Positions 22,074 through 30,492 are shown, counted from the stretch's first letter. The stretch: 38,051 bases of DNA from Nitrososphaeraceae archaeon (GCA_021325295.1 JAJPHM010000058.1:1-38051), one strand, 5' to 3'. Notes: a model not told the origin generated them from the letters alone. Numbers and translations: made by a program.

Positions 22074-22913
22074 ATGGCATCAAAACTAGAAGAGATCGAT
22101 GACGGACTTATAACAGGAAGGCCAGATACTGAAATTGTCGATCGTCTGGCAGACGAGCTTCAAAAGCTCGACCTGACACCCAACGAAACCAGAATACTAT
22201 TGTTCCTCATGACACATGGCCATTCCACTGCAAGCGAGGTATCGCGCCACACCGGCATACAGCGCACCGAAACCTACAACTATATTTCGAGCCTGCTTGC
22301 CAAGGGAGTAGTATTTTCCACTTTTGACAGGCCGCAGCAGTATTACACTTTAACAATGCAGGAGGTAATCGACTGCCTTGTCGAGACCAAAAGAAACACC
22401 CTCCAGCAAATGTCAGAAAAGAAAATAGAGTATCAGCAGATTATTGACAAGATAATCAGCAACATAGTCATTCCTGAAGCCGAAAAGAAAGAAAGCTACC
22501 AGATCGTGATGGGTGAAAATGCCATCAACGCAAAGGTGAAGAGAATGCTGACATCGGCAAAGGAAGATGTAACTCTTCTTGTCACCGACAGAAACCTCGT
22601 TAACTTTTACCATGCAGAGATAACAGACGACCTCATAAAGCTGACAACAAAAGGAATCCATGTCAAGCTGAGGACCCCGTGCAAAAACGCAATGGAATAC
22701 CTTGCGTTTGAAAAAACCGATGCTGAAGTTCCAATTTCAGTTAATACTCAAACATCTGCCGCAGTACCTATCAACTTTGTGATCGTTGACAACAGGGAGA
22801 TAATCCTTCTGCTTGAGAGCTATGTCGGCAAAAAGAGAGAGTCATGCGGGTTCTATACAAACAACATATCGCTTGTAAATGTCTTCAAGTATGTGTTTGA
22901 TAATGTTATATAG
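22074..22913 (+). CDS. TrmB-family transcriptional regulator
   Basis: The 279-residue protein has an N-terminal winged helix (LTPNETRILLFLMTHGHSTA, ASEVSRHTGIQRTETYNYIS, KGVVFSTFDRPQQYYTL) and a short coiled-coil linker (RNTLQQMSEKKIEYQQIID). It ends in a phospholipase D-like C-terminal domain lacking the HKD active site (KVKRMLTSAKEDVTLLVTDR, VPINFVIVDNREIILLLESY). This is the layout of archaeal TrmB regulators, which in other archaea sense sugars or metabolites. Here it precedes a DUF6659-like gene by 21 bases and two pilin-like genes, so it may control a surface-structure locus. An AT-rich TTTAAATAAAT near 22034 is a plausible TATA box. Confidence 0.92.
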   Translation: MASKLEEIDDGLITGRPDTEIVDRLADELQKLDLTPNETRILLFLMTHGHSTASEVSRHTGIQRTETYNYISSLLAKGVVFSTFDRPQQYYTLTMQEVIDCLVETKRNTLQQMSEKKIEYQQIIDKIISNIVIPEAEKKESYQIVMGENAINAKVKRMLTSAKEDVTLLVTDRNLVNFYHAEITDDLIKLTTKGIHVKLRTPCKNAMEYLAFEKTDAEVPISVNTQTSAAVPINFVIVDNREIILLLESYVGKKRESCGFYTNNISLVNVFKYVFDNVI

Positions 22914-22934
22914 AACAGTCTACCCTAGACGGTC

Positions 22935-23675
22935 ATGTCTAGTGGCCTTGCCTACGAAAAGCTGCTAGACAGGATCTTTTCTGACTTTTCTGAAAACCTT
23001 GTTTTTGCCGGCATACTGGACAACAAGGCAAAGCTGCTCAGCTACAGAAAGGGCAACGCAAGCTTTGCAATCCTGTCTGACAGGTATGACACTTTAGATG
23101 TCCAGATCTCATTGATGTTTGCACTGATCCGCCAGCTTGAAGATATAACAGGGGCTCACAGGTTCACCATCTCCCATTTCGCCAAATGCGACATCTTTAT
23201 GGTCGGAATGGCTGACCTGCGGCTGTTTGCAATCGCTACTGCAGGACATGGCGAGCGGGTCGCCAGTGGATTGCTTCAGTTGACTGACCTGTCATGGCAG
23301 GAGAAGATTATGCCCAAGGTAGAAGCGCAGGTGCAGGCGCAGGTTCCAAAAAGGCAGGACCTGACTGATGGCAAGATCCAGAATCAGAACCAAGTCGCAC
23401 TATTGAAGAAGGCAAAGCCAGAAGCCATCCTGATGCTCAAAGGCTACCTCAGGGGCCTTGACGGCAGGTATGAAGTCGAGGAGAGTGGTGATTCAGACGG
23501 CCAGTTTCTGATCAAGGCAAAGGGAAACGATCAGTTGAACTGGCCTGATCTTGAAAAACTCAATTCTCTTTTCAGGGACATAATTTCCATTCACGATATC
23601 TGTGTTGACGAGCGCGACAAAAGGGCAGCGGTTAGAATTCTGCCAAAGTTTGTCAATATAGAAGAAAGCATGTAG
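22935..23675 (+). CDS. Protein with DUF6659-like N-terminal domain
   Basis: The 246-residue product begins with a DUF6659/roadblock-like domain: AYEKLLDRIFSDFSENLVFA, then GILDNKAKLLSYRKG, a hydrophobic helix (VQISLMFALIRQLEDITG) and FTISHFAKCDIFMVGMADLR. A Gln-rich linker (VEAQVQAQVPKRQDLTDG, about residues 135-155) joins a C-terminal domain of about 90 residues with AKPEAILMLKGYLRGLDGRY and ends in VRILPKFVNIEE. Function is unknown. Because it directly follows the TrmB regulator it is probably in the same transcript. A smaller relative is the gene at 3214. Confidence 0.72.
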   Translation: MSSGLAYEKLLDRIFSDFSENLVFAGILDNKAKLLSYRKGNASFAILSDRYDTLDVQISLMFALIRQLEDITGAHRFTISHFAKCDIFMVGMADLRLFAIATAGHGERVASGLLQLTDLSWQEKIMPKVEAQVQAQVPKRQDLTDGKIQNQNQVALLKKAKPEAILMLKGYLRGLDGRYEVEESGDSDGQFLIKAKGNDQLNWPDLEKLNSLFRDIISIHDICVDERDKRAAVRILPKFVNIEESM

Positions 23676-23812
23676 TCTGATGCATAGCCTGACGGAAGTC
23701 ATAGACAGGCCAAAGTCGGCTTTAGCGCTTGCTTAAAATCAAATTGTGTAACTTTTTTTGACATACATCAGACGATAAACAAGATTGTTCTACACTCTCT
23801 CAAGTAAGCGAA

Positions 23813-24262
23813 TTGGCAAGTAGGAAAGGGCCCAGTCGCAGGAGAGCTCTCAGCACAGTAATCACGACTGTGATGCTGGTATCTGCAGTTTCCATACTGG
23901 GCTCTATGCTATTATCATGGGGAACATCTTACTTTAACAACAAACAGCTTATCATAGCCAACCAGCTGGCAAACAGGACAAACTATGTCATGGAAAACTA
24001 TGTGGTAGAGGATGCATGGTTCTATACAAAATCAGGCACCAATTATGCAAACGTGACGATACGTGATACCGGCACCACTCCTATCACGGTATCGAACATC
24101 TATGTAAACAACACGCAGCAGTGGTCCGGAGCTCAAAAGATTGCTGCCGGAAATGCTGCCACAATTACAGTTCCGGATGCTTGGAAATCAAGCAGGCCCC
24201 AGAATATCTGGGTTCACACTGCCGCAGGGACAGATGTCAAACAGGTTTGGCTACCATACTGA
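23813..24262 (+). CDS. Archaeal pilin-like protein with class III signal peptide
   Basis: The start is TTG at 23813, the only one compatible with the signal peptide. The product has a basic N-terminus (SRKGPSRRRA) followed by LSTVITTVMLVSAVSILGSM, the form recognised by archaeal prepilin peptidases. After the helix comes a soluble domain of about 100 residues with beta-strand character (YANVTIRDTGTTPITVSNIY). At 149 residues it is a typical small pilin. It precedes a much larger class III-signal protein; the pair may form the tip and shaft, or major and minor subunits, of a surface filament. The assembly machinery is not adjacent but could be the operon at 5085-9037. Confidence 0.85.
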   Translation: MASRKGPSRRRALSTVITTVMLVSAVSILGSMLLSWGTSYFNNKQLIIANQLANRTNYVMENYVVEDAWFYTKSGTNYANVTIRDTGTTPITVSNIYVNNTQQWSGAQKIAAGNAATITVPDAWKSSRPQNIWVHTAAGTDVKQVWLPY

Positions 24263-24341
24263 AAAGACAGTGATAGATGGATGGGTGAGTGGGCGGGTGA
24301 GTAATTGCAAATCGGGCTGGTCGATGACAGGAAGGATAAAG

Positions 24342-26129
24342 ATGAAAATAAAATCAAACAAGGGTAGAGATAGACGTGGACTTTCCACCATAGTTGGAGC
24401 AGTCTTTATGGTGCTTTTGATGGCCGGAGCTCTGAATGTGGTGCTCTGGGCCCTGAAGCAGCAGGACACGGTATCGCAAACCATAATCCAGGCACAGAAC
24501 AGCAGAGTCGCCAAGTTGAATGAGAAGATATCATTTGCAAACGTTCAGGTGAACAATAACAAATTCAACCTGACGGTTAGCAACTCTGGCGGATCTGTAG
24601 CGCACCTGGTGTCTTTGTATGTAGTCAATAGCACGGCATCACCCAAGCAGGAATATATTTACAACATAAACTACTATGTCAGCGGCAGAAATTCGACAAC
24701 AAACATCGGGCAGTCGCTGCCTCTGGTTGTACAGAGCAGCAACAAGTATACAGTCAAAGTTGTTACTGACGGTGGAAACTCTGCCACCACGACTGTCAGC
24801 CCGATATCTTCGCTTGTTATGAGCATGTCACTGATAGCCATTCCGCCTACGATTGCACCTGGAGCCAACGCCACTTTATTGCTGGCTGTAACAAACAATA
24901 GCACTTCTCCTCTGACACAGCTGGTCTCTGCAAGCGTCAAGCCAAGTTGCTCCGGAACATGTACATTAACGCTACAAAGTTCGCAGGGCAACAATACGCT
25001 GCTCTCAAGCGGCCAGACAATATTTTTCAAATGGAAATATAATATTGGGGGTTCAGACGGCTCTTCCGTAACCTTTACGGCTAGCATAGTGAATGGCAAC
25101 CCCGGCAATACTGCTACTGCAACTGTGCAGATAAGACTTCTCGCATCTTCCTATGCCTCATCGTCTGACTATACCAGTACCGTAGTTGACAAGTATGTGC
25201 AAAAGCCAGAGATCTATATGACAATGCCTAGCCCTTTTGGCATACCCAGTAGATCCAGCGACCAGGCACTCTGGGGAGTAACGGTAGTCAACCCGACAGA
25301 CAAGATCATGAATGTATCCAGAGTAGTCATCCAGACTTACCAGACAACTGCAACAGGTAACGCGGCAATATTTTCAAGTGGTTGTTCTTTAACTGCAGTA
25401 TCTCCTACCAATGGCACGTGGAGTTGTCCTACCGACAATACGGTAGAATGGAAAAAGACCCTGAGTCCTGCAAATCCAATGAAGATAGGAGCAAGATCGG
25501 CTTTTTCCTTCCTTGTTTTGGTCCCGCCAGGGTCTTTGAGCCAGATTAGTCAGTTACCTTCGCTGCCTATAACAGCAACGGTATTTACAAGCGTTGGAGA
25601 ATTCGCAAAGACGGGCTATTCATCAAATATGGCATCAAACTCTGCCATGCCAAACATCTATGTCTCCAACACCGCCAATTCAACTTCGTCGGCTCAGATG
25701 ATAGGAAACTACATCAATGTATCACCCGGAGCCTCGATAACGCTAAATGTTGTCCTAGCAGATATGGATACCAGTACAACTTATAGCATAAACAGTGGCA
25801 CGCTAGTCAACATAAATATTCCGCCAGATTTTACAAATATTTCTGTCAGCAACAATCATGGTGGTTTTGGTACTCCGACAATAACCCAGTTTGCAGATGG
25901 TTCCTATCTGGTAAGTGCCACCGTCACGACTACCAAGCTTGACGGAAAAAATTCGCCACCTGGCGACTTGGCGGCAATTACACTCCCTATCACAATGACA
26001 GCTCCAAGCACTTTGACGTCAAACAAGGTCTACGTGATTTATATAACGACAGATGGAGTTGTGAATAATCCTTCAAACTTTGGTATCGGAGCTATAGCAG
26101 AATTTCCAATACAGGTAAACCACTCTTAA
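24342..26129 (+). CDS. Large pilin/archaellin-like surface protein with Ig-like domains
   Basis: The long open frame begins at 24141, but the first 60 codons overlap the previous gene and look non-coding. From the ATG at 24342, which has GGAAGG upstream, the protein is 595 residues with a class III signal: KGRDRRG then LSTIVGAVFMVLLMAGALNV. In-frame ATG 24324 is an alternative. The remainder is Ser/Thr/Asn-rich and reads as repeated beta-sandwich domains (FNLTVSNSGGSVAHLVSLYV, TLLLAVTNNSTSPLTQLVSA, ASITLNVVLADMDTSTTYSI), with many N-x-S/T sites suited to glycosylation. It is unusually large for a pilin and may be an adhesive tip or minor subunit. Confidence 0.82.
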   Translation: MKIKSNKGRDRRGLSTIVGAVFMVLLMAGALNVVLWALKQQDTVSQTIIQAQNSRVAKLNEKISFANVQVNNNKFNLTVSNSGGSVAHLVSLYVVNSTASPKQEYIYNINYYVSGRNSTTNIGQSLPLVVQSSNKYTVKVVTDGGNSATTTVSPISSLVMSMSLIAIPPTIAPGANATLLLAVTNNSTSPLTQLVSASVKPSCSGTCTLTLQSSQGNNTLLSSGQTIFFKWKYNIGGSDGSSVTFTASIVNGNPGNTATATVQIRLLASSYASSSDYTSTVVDKYVQKPEIYMTMPSPFGIPSRSSDQALWGVTVVNPTDKIMNVSRVVIQTYQTTATGNAAIFSSGCSLTAVSPTNGTWSCPTDNTVEWKKTLSPANPMKIGARSAFSFLVLVPPGSLSQISQLPSLPITATVFTSVGEFAKTGYSSNMASNSAMPNIYVSNTANSTSSAQMIGNYINVSPGASITLNVVLADMDTSTTYSINSGTLVNINIPPDFTNISVSNNHGGFGTPTITQFADGSYLVSATVTTTKLDGKNSPPGDLAAITLPITMTAPSTLTSNKVYVIYITTDGVVNNPSNFGIGAIAEFPIQVNHS

Positions 26130-26453
26130 TTAACCTGATACACCAGACGCTGATATTCAGTGGATGGTAAGGCAGTCGGTTGAGAGTTTTTTCACGACTA
26201 GTTTTGCACCAAAGCTTTTCTCGATCTAATTCAAATAATTATAGGTGCGAATAACATTGCATTGATTCAACCAAGAACCGGTGGCATATTAGAGAAAGCA
26301 AGAGGAGAATCTATAAACGGTGTCGTGATAGTAACAATAGGAGTTGGGTAACTGCAGCTATGAAAGAAGGATGTGTGATGCATAAGGCTTTGCTACCAAC
26401 CCATACATAGATTTATTTGAATCATGACATATTGTATCAGAGGAAGTGGTTCG
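26130..26453. other. Intergenic stretch without a supported gene
   Basis: In about 320 bases I find only a 30-codon frame (TTG near 26262; reads ALIQPRTGGILEKARGES) without further support. A TATA-like ATTTATTT lies near 26410 and fits a start at 26454 for the next gene. Confidence 0.35.
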
Positions 26454-26750
26454 ATGGTTGCCTTAAAGGATCCTAAGTACAATGACCTGAAGAAAGAAGT
26501 CGAGAAAGAAATAAGTCACCTCAAGAACCTTTACCGAAAGATAGACAGATATGAAAAGCAACATAAGGTCATGCCCAATGAACCAGAAGCAATCAGGGTA
26601 AGACGTATCGAAACAGAGCTCAAGAGAAAGTTCCCGGGCATGGAATTTGATAGAGAGCTTTTGAAACTTGTAGGCATATTACCCAACAAGAATCCGCCAT
26701 CAAAAGATAAAGAACTCATAGCCAGAGCGATTGCTGACCATTATGAGTGA
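26454..26750 (+). CDS. Presumed antitoxin of the PIN module at 26743
   Basis: From the ATG at 26454 the product is 98 residues, mostly charged helix: KYNDLKKEVEKEISHLKNLY, RKIDRYEKQHKVMPNE and VRRIETELKRKFPGMEF. I do not see a standard DNA-binding fold. A start at 26424 would add ten residues but lies too near the TATA-like sequence. Its last codons overlap the first codons of the PIN gene (ATGAGTGA), the typical antitoxin-toxin arrangement, and this position is the main evidence for the assignment. Confidence 0.65.
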   Translation: MVALKDPKYNDLKKEVEKEISHLKNLYRKIDRYEKQHKVMPNEPEAIRVRRIETELKRKFPGMEFDRELLKLVGILPNKNPPSKDKELIARAIADHYE

Positions 26751-27193
26751 TTCTATCCAGCATGTTTCGGTATTTTTCGATGCCAACATCTTTATTGATA
26801 TACTGCAAAAGCGCCTTGGCTGGCAAAACAGCATGTTACTGGTTACTGTGGCCAAGCACAACAGGATAAAAGGGAGTCTTTCATCGCTCACAGTAGCAAT
26901 AATTCACTATATTCAAAAACGCTATGTATCAGAGAGCCGAGCTCTGGAGGATATCAAAAACATTGTAGATGGACTAGAGATACTTGATGTCACAGCTGAA
27001 CACGTTCGCTTGGCTTTGACCAACGAAGGTAACATGTTCTCTGATTTTGAAGATGCACTTCAGTTCTACTCTGCAAAGGAAACAGCCGCAATCATAGTCA
27101 CAAGGAACAAAAAGCATTACTCAAAAAATTGCAAATCGGATACAAGTACTGACTCCCGAAGAATTTCTAAAGAAATATCCTTTCAACGCCTAA
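26743..27193 (+). pseudogene. PIN-domain toxin with C-terminal frameshift in an A6 run
   Basis: The frame encodes a PIN domain: D13 in VFFDANIFIDIL, D101 and D104 in FSDFEDALQFY, and the final strand IIVTRNKKHY with asparagine at the fourth position. After HYSK the annotated frame runs on with unusual sequence (NCKSDTSTDSRRISKEI) and stops at 27279. Dropping one A from the run at 27123-27128 gives IANRIQVLTPEEFLKKYPFN and a stop at 27191-27193, a natural PIN ending. The shift lies after all catalytic residues, so the toxin might keep activity, or slippage might restore the frame. It could equally be a homopolymer sequencing error. The start overlaps the antitoxin's end. Confidence 0.8.
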
Positions 27194-27355
27194 ACCTAAA
27201 TGTCATATCTGTAATGCATTTGGCTCCATATCAATACATAGTGTGGCGATTGAAAACTAACACAGTATTTTTTCATTAAACGATATTTTGCCTTTTTTGT
27301 CTCATTTGGCTGATTGCTGGTAAATCTTACTATTTAATCTACATTCTTTTGCTTC

Positions 27356-27526
27356 CTATCCATCGTCTTTATCATTGACTGCTGGCTCCTTTCCTCTCTT
27401 TTCGTACTGCCAGTGCCCCGTCATGGCCTTGTGCTCTGCAACTGCTTCCAGCGAGAAAAATACAGTATTGCAGGTCTTACAAAAATAAGATAGGAATCTA
27501 TTGGAATTTGAGTTTGAATTTGCCAT
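27356..27526 (-). CDS. Small C2H2-like zinc-finger protein
   Basis: From the ATG at 27526 the protein is 56 residues: a Ser/Asn repeat (ANSNSNSNRF) followed by a single zinc finger, C-x2-C-x12-H-x5-H (CKTCNTVFFSLEAVAEHKAM to GH), and a charged end. Single C2H2 fingers of this type are common in archaea, where they may bind nucleic acid or partner proteins. The frame extends to 27577, but that part overlaps the upstream gene's end and lacks features. It lies directly downstream of the gene at 27555 on the same strand. Confidence 0.72.
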   Translation of the reverse strand: MANSNSNSNRFLSYFCKTCNTVFFSLEAVAEHKAMTGHWQYEKRGKEPAVNDKDDG

Positions 27527-27554
27527 AAAACCAGCCTTCCACAAACGTCTCTGA

Positions 27555-28148
27555 TTAACTGGTAAAGCATCTGTCAATTATTGACTTGTATACATTGGCC
27601 ATCGTCTTATGATGCACAGCCTTCCGTAAGTTTCCCTTCTTTTCTTCTTCAACCGCAGCTTCCAGTTCAGCTATGAATTTTGATGCAAAGTAATCATGGT
27701 TTCTGTCCTCTATCTGCTCAAGTATCTCGTCTATGTACCTTCTGTTCACCTTGGCCTTCTCTTCAATGGCCTGATTTATCAGCTTCAGAAGGTCAGGGCG
27801 GCCATTGAGCTTGCCCTTATCTCCGTTTTCTTTTCCATTTTTGTTCCCGTTCTTTACTTTCTGCTTTTCAACAATAGTTGCATCTTTTTGCAGAGTCTTT
27901 CTCAGCACATCTACAAGAAACTCGGCTGCATTTTCACCAAACACCAGATGAAAATAGTCTCGGATCTGCCTGAGAGAATAACAAGCAGACTCGTCGTCCA
28001 GATTGATGCCTGCGTTTTTCATGTCTCTGAATATTTCCTTCTTCTTTTCTTGAGAAAGATAGCCAAGCAGAATATCCAGCTTTCTTTTTATGACAAAGCT
28101 TGGCACCAATCTGGAATCAGAATTGATGCCGCCCGTTTCATCATGCAC
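27555..28148 (-). CDS. Uncharacterised helical protein, possibly with NitrOD5-like N-terminus
   Basis: The 197-residue protein starts at GTG 28148. The N-terminal part (KLDILLGYLSQEKKKEIFRD, YSLRQIRDYFHLVFGENAAE) resembles the helical NitrOD5-type pattern. A linker of repeated N-G-K/D units (KNGNKNGKENGDKGKLNG) follows, then a C-terminal helical domain (LINQAIEEKAKVNRRYIDEI, FIAELEAAVEEEKKGNLRKA). Function is unknown. A TATA-like AGTATATAA on the minus strand (28190-28182) lies about 35 bases upstream, consistent with a nearly leaderless message. The zinc-finger gene follows and may be in the same transcript. Confidence 0.7.
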   Translation of the reverse strand: MHDETGGINSDSRLVPSFVIKRKLDILLGYLSQEKKKEIFRDMKNAGINLDDESACYSLRQIRDYFHLVFGENAAEFLVDVLRKTLQKDATIVEKQKVKNGNKNGKENGDKGKLNGRPDLLKLINQAIEEKAKVNRRYIDEILEQIEDRNHDYFASKFIAELEAAVEEEKKGNLRKAVHHKTMANVYKSIIDRCFTS

Positions 28149-28370
28149 GATCAGTAATCGCCAGCTTCTAGTACAAGATTCTTATATACTATACGGTGTA
28201 GAGATATAGAAGATATTACTGATGCTTTTTTCTGTTCATTTCGTGCGCTCAAATCAACGCAGCACTTGTATCGCATTTTCAGAAACCAGAATATTTTTCT
28301 AGAGCAGGATTCTGTAGTACAGAAGCAACCTAGACAAATCTTTTTAGGTTCTGCAAAAAATGAATGGGCG

Positions 28371-29087
28371 ATGAACTCCAAAGTTAATGCAGGCACCAAG
28401 AATGCACTGGTGATGGGTTCTATTGCAGCAATGTTCGTTTTGCTGGCATCACCTTTCTCATCAGTCTCTCCTCTGGCTCTGACCTCTGCGTCAGCACAAT
28501 CCGGCGGAGACAACAACAATACAACGACAGACGATAATAACGGCAACGCTGTCGGCTATGGTACCATGATGCCGGCTGAGCACAGATACATCCTTTCGGG
28601 ACAGATTTCAAATGTCCAGCTGGATAACAATAGCCAGCCTGCGTGGGTAGAGAATGGCATCTGGTTGCTCAGGGCAGAAAACGATACCAACGGCAACATG
28701 GCAGCCAGGTTCCTAGCCAAGTTTGAAATGGTCAAGACTGACGGGACTGCAATGCACAGCCACTACATCACAAACTTCCACCTTACCAGCGCAGGAATGA
28801 AGGGCAACTCCACCTATGTGCTGAACGGAACTGCAACAGTCTCTTTGATGAACAAGCCGGTGACAGATGTCCCGATGACCATCAAGATAATGCACAGAAG
28901 CGTAATTGCTATATGGATTGGCCCGCAGGCTGTAAATGACCACTTTGGGACAGGCCCGATCTATGGCACAGTAGCCCACAGAGGAATGGACTACGGCATG
29001 ATGGGAATGCTGCCAGGAAACGGCCCGATGATGAAAGACCACGGCCAGCATGGCAACGGAACAAGCTGGAACAAGGGTGGTTACTGA
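28371..29087 (+). CDS. Secreted protein with shared C-terminal domain (family A, copy 1)
   Basis: The preferred start is ATG 28371, giving 238 residues with a signal peptide (TKNALVMGSIAAMFVLLASP, cleavage likely after SASAQ). The mature part has an Asn/Thr/Asp-rich spacer. It then has a domain containing FLAKFEMVKTDGTAMHSHYI-TNF and ending NDHFGTGPIYGTV. The same elements ('F-x-M-V-x-x-D-G-T-x-x-H-x-H-x-I-T-N-F' and 'D/N-H-F-x-G-x-P-I-Y-G') recur in the protein at 33611 and, more weakly, at 36110. The C-terminus is Met/Gly/His-rich (MDYGMMGMLPGNGPMMKDHG), which could bind copper or other soft metals. Function is unknown; the location is probably the cell surface or outside. Confidence 0.8.
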   Translation: MNSKVNAGTKNALVMGSIAAMFVLLASPFSSVSPLALTSASAQSGGDNNNTTTDDNNGNAVGYGTMMPAEHRYILSGQISNVQLDNNSQPAWVENGIWLLRAENDTNGNMAARFLAKFEMVKTDGTAMHSHYITNFHLTSAGMKGNSTYVLNGTATVSLMNKPVTDVPMTIKIMHRSVIAIWIGPQAVNDHFGTGPIYGTVAHRGMDYGMMGMLPGNGPMMKDHGQHGNGTSWNKGGY

Positions 29088-29133
29088 ACATAGCGAAAAG
29101 CCAGCCACGCAATGGCCCTTTCTGTCCGGTTCC

Positions 29134-29160
29134 ATTACTTTTTTTCTCTTTTTTGATTTT
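29134..29160 (+). terminator. T-tract terminator after the secreted protein gene
   Basis: Runs of seven and six T on the + strand begin about 50 bases after the stop at 29087, a typical archaeal terminator. Confidence 0.5.
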
Positions 29161-29548
29161 GCATCAAAGCTACTGGTTTTGCCGACATTTCTAGCAGATT
29201 GAAAGCTAAATCAACAGTACATAGTCAGGATAATTTTACACCCCGGTCTTTAACGCAATGTGCTGATTTTGGTTCATAGGCGCATAAACGCCATGTTCAT
29301 TGCGGGCCTGAAAGCCCAAGGTAAAGCTGGGCAAGTAGGGCCTGTTTATTTCCGGTGCTCGATCTTGGTTGACAAGAGAGATCAAGATGCTTGCTTGGCA
29401 GCAACTGCAATGCTAATAGTCGAGAGATTCTGATAGTTACTACCATAGAAGTTACAAAAAATATTGATGCTTTTCTGGGGAATTGTTAGATGCTGGCAAT
29501 GTCTGCTTGCATAAATGATATATCAAAAGATATCCTTTTCTGGCATAT
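29161..29548. other. Gene-free stretch with several short hairpins
   Basis: No open frame is supported. Several short inverted repeats lie close together: GGCGCATAAACGCC (29279), GGGCCTGAAAGCCC (29305), GCCCA-AGGTAAAGC-TGGGC (29314) and ATCTTG...CAAGAT (29363-29389). The clustering may indicate a structured RNA on the + strand, but no known RNA family is recognised. Confidence 0.3.
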
Positions 29549-29564
29549 TATGATACATATCATA
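29549..29564. promoter_or_regulatory. Inverted repeat upstream of a decayed AbiEi-like gene
   Basis: TATGAT-ACAT-ATCATA (6-bp arms) lies about 33 bases before the ATG at 29597. It may be a former operator. Confidence 0.4.
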
Positions 29565-29596
29565 AAAGCCCATTTCTTGGTAGGTTGTGATATAGA

Positions 29597-29905
29597 ATGA
29601 GAACAAGCATATTGCTGGAGAAGCTGTGGATCGAGAAAAGGGAATTCATTAACTCTGCGGAACTGAAGAATTACTGCTTAAGTTGAAGCTGGATTATTCA
29701 TCAGTTATCCACTATCTGATAAAAAGAAAATACCTGGTACGGGTTTTCAAAGGAATATTGTCCTGACTGAACTTGATGATGAGGAATTCAGCAGGTTCAT
29801 TCTTGAGCTAGAAAAGTATCTCAATGAGATTGTTTGTTGCAAAGCTGAATTGAACGGACAGAGTTACTTTCTGCTTCCTTTTACCCTGCGTTTCTCGAGC
29901 TCCAA
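29597..29905 (+). pseudogene. Decayed AbiEi-like winged-helix antitoxin gene
   Basis: Three consecutive pieces in three frames make one protein. The first, from the ATG at 29597, reads TSILLEKLWIEKREFINSAE then LKNYC. The second, from about 29677, reads LKLDYSSVIHYLIKRKYLVR then VFKGI. The third, from about 29760, reads LTELDDEEFSRFILELEKYL then NEIV. The combined sequence resembles the N-terminal winged helix of AbiEi-type antitoxins ('...L-x-x-x-L-x-x-x-Y/V-R-V-F-K/R-G-I-F/Y'). Each piece stops or loses sense quickly in its own frame, so at least two frameshifts separate them. No partner toxin (AbiEii) follows; the next gene is on the opposite strand. The family assignment is tentative, the decay is clear. 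Confidence 0.55.
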
Positions 29906-30090
29906 TCTTGTTCATTCAGACGACCCCATTACATCCTCAATTGTCAGGACTTCTATAAGCTTTGACAGAATACGGTTAAATCACGTTAGTTCAGCTCTGC
30001 TTCAATTGTCATATGCAAAAAAGGCAGAAGTATGCTCTTCCGCTTGGAAAACAAATGCTAGCCAAGCCCTTGCTTGGCTTGACGCTACGG

Positions 30091-30492
30091 TTAGCGGGCT
30101 TCCTTTACCAGAATTCCTCTCAGCTCTTCATTGTCAAGAAGGGTATCTATGAGCTTGTTTCTCTCTTCTACTGGCAGTTCGCCTGTCACGTTCAGTGAGT
30201 CTATAGCTTTGAGCTTCCAATAGTCCTTTAGTGCACCTTCTATAGTCAGCTCTGTACCGTAAACCACCTTGCCGAATGCAGTAAGGAAATACTTGCCACT
30301 CTTTCTCTTTACCAAACCTGACCTTACCATTCTAGATAGCCTAGAATAGTATTGCTTGCGTGTAAACTTCATCCTAGTTCTAAGAGTTTCGCTATCCACC
30401 GCAGCTTCAGATGCAATTGTTCTGAATAATTCCAGAGACTTTTCATCTGAAATTGCTCTCAATATGGATGCTGCTGTCTCTGATTTGGCCAT
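30091..30492 (-). CDS. Winged-helix regulator, short paralogue
   Basis: The 133-residue product is a DNA-binding winged helix with ILRAISDEKSLELFRTIASE, then MKFTRKQYYSRLSRMVRSGL, and the wing VKRKSGKYFLTAFGKVVYG. The following segment EGALKDYWKLKAIDSL matches 'EEVLGNYWKLKAIDVL' in the regulator at 31847, which shows that they are paralogues. This one lacks the C-terminal ligand-like domain of the larger protein. The family is common in Thaumarchaeota as single-gene regulators. It lies downstream of, and in the same orientation as, the UbiA gene, with a 145-base gap. Confidence 0.85.
   Translation of the reverse strand: MAKSETAASILRAISDEKSLELFRTIASEAAVDSETLRTRMKFTRKQYYSRLSRMVRSGLVKRKSGKYFLTAFGKVVYGTELTIEGALKDYWKLKAIDSLNVTGELPVEERNKLIDTLLDNEELRGILVKEAR

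Noticed and set aside
24141-24341. 5' extension of the large pilin-like frame
   Set aside because: It overlaps the preceding pilin gene and has no signal-peptide character; the class III signal begins after the ATG at 24342.
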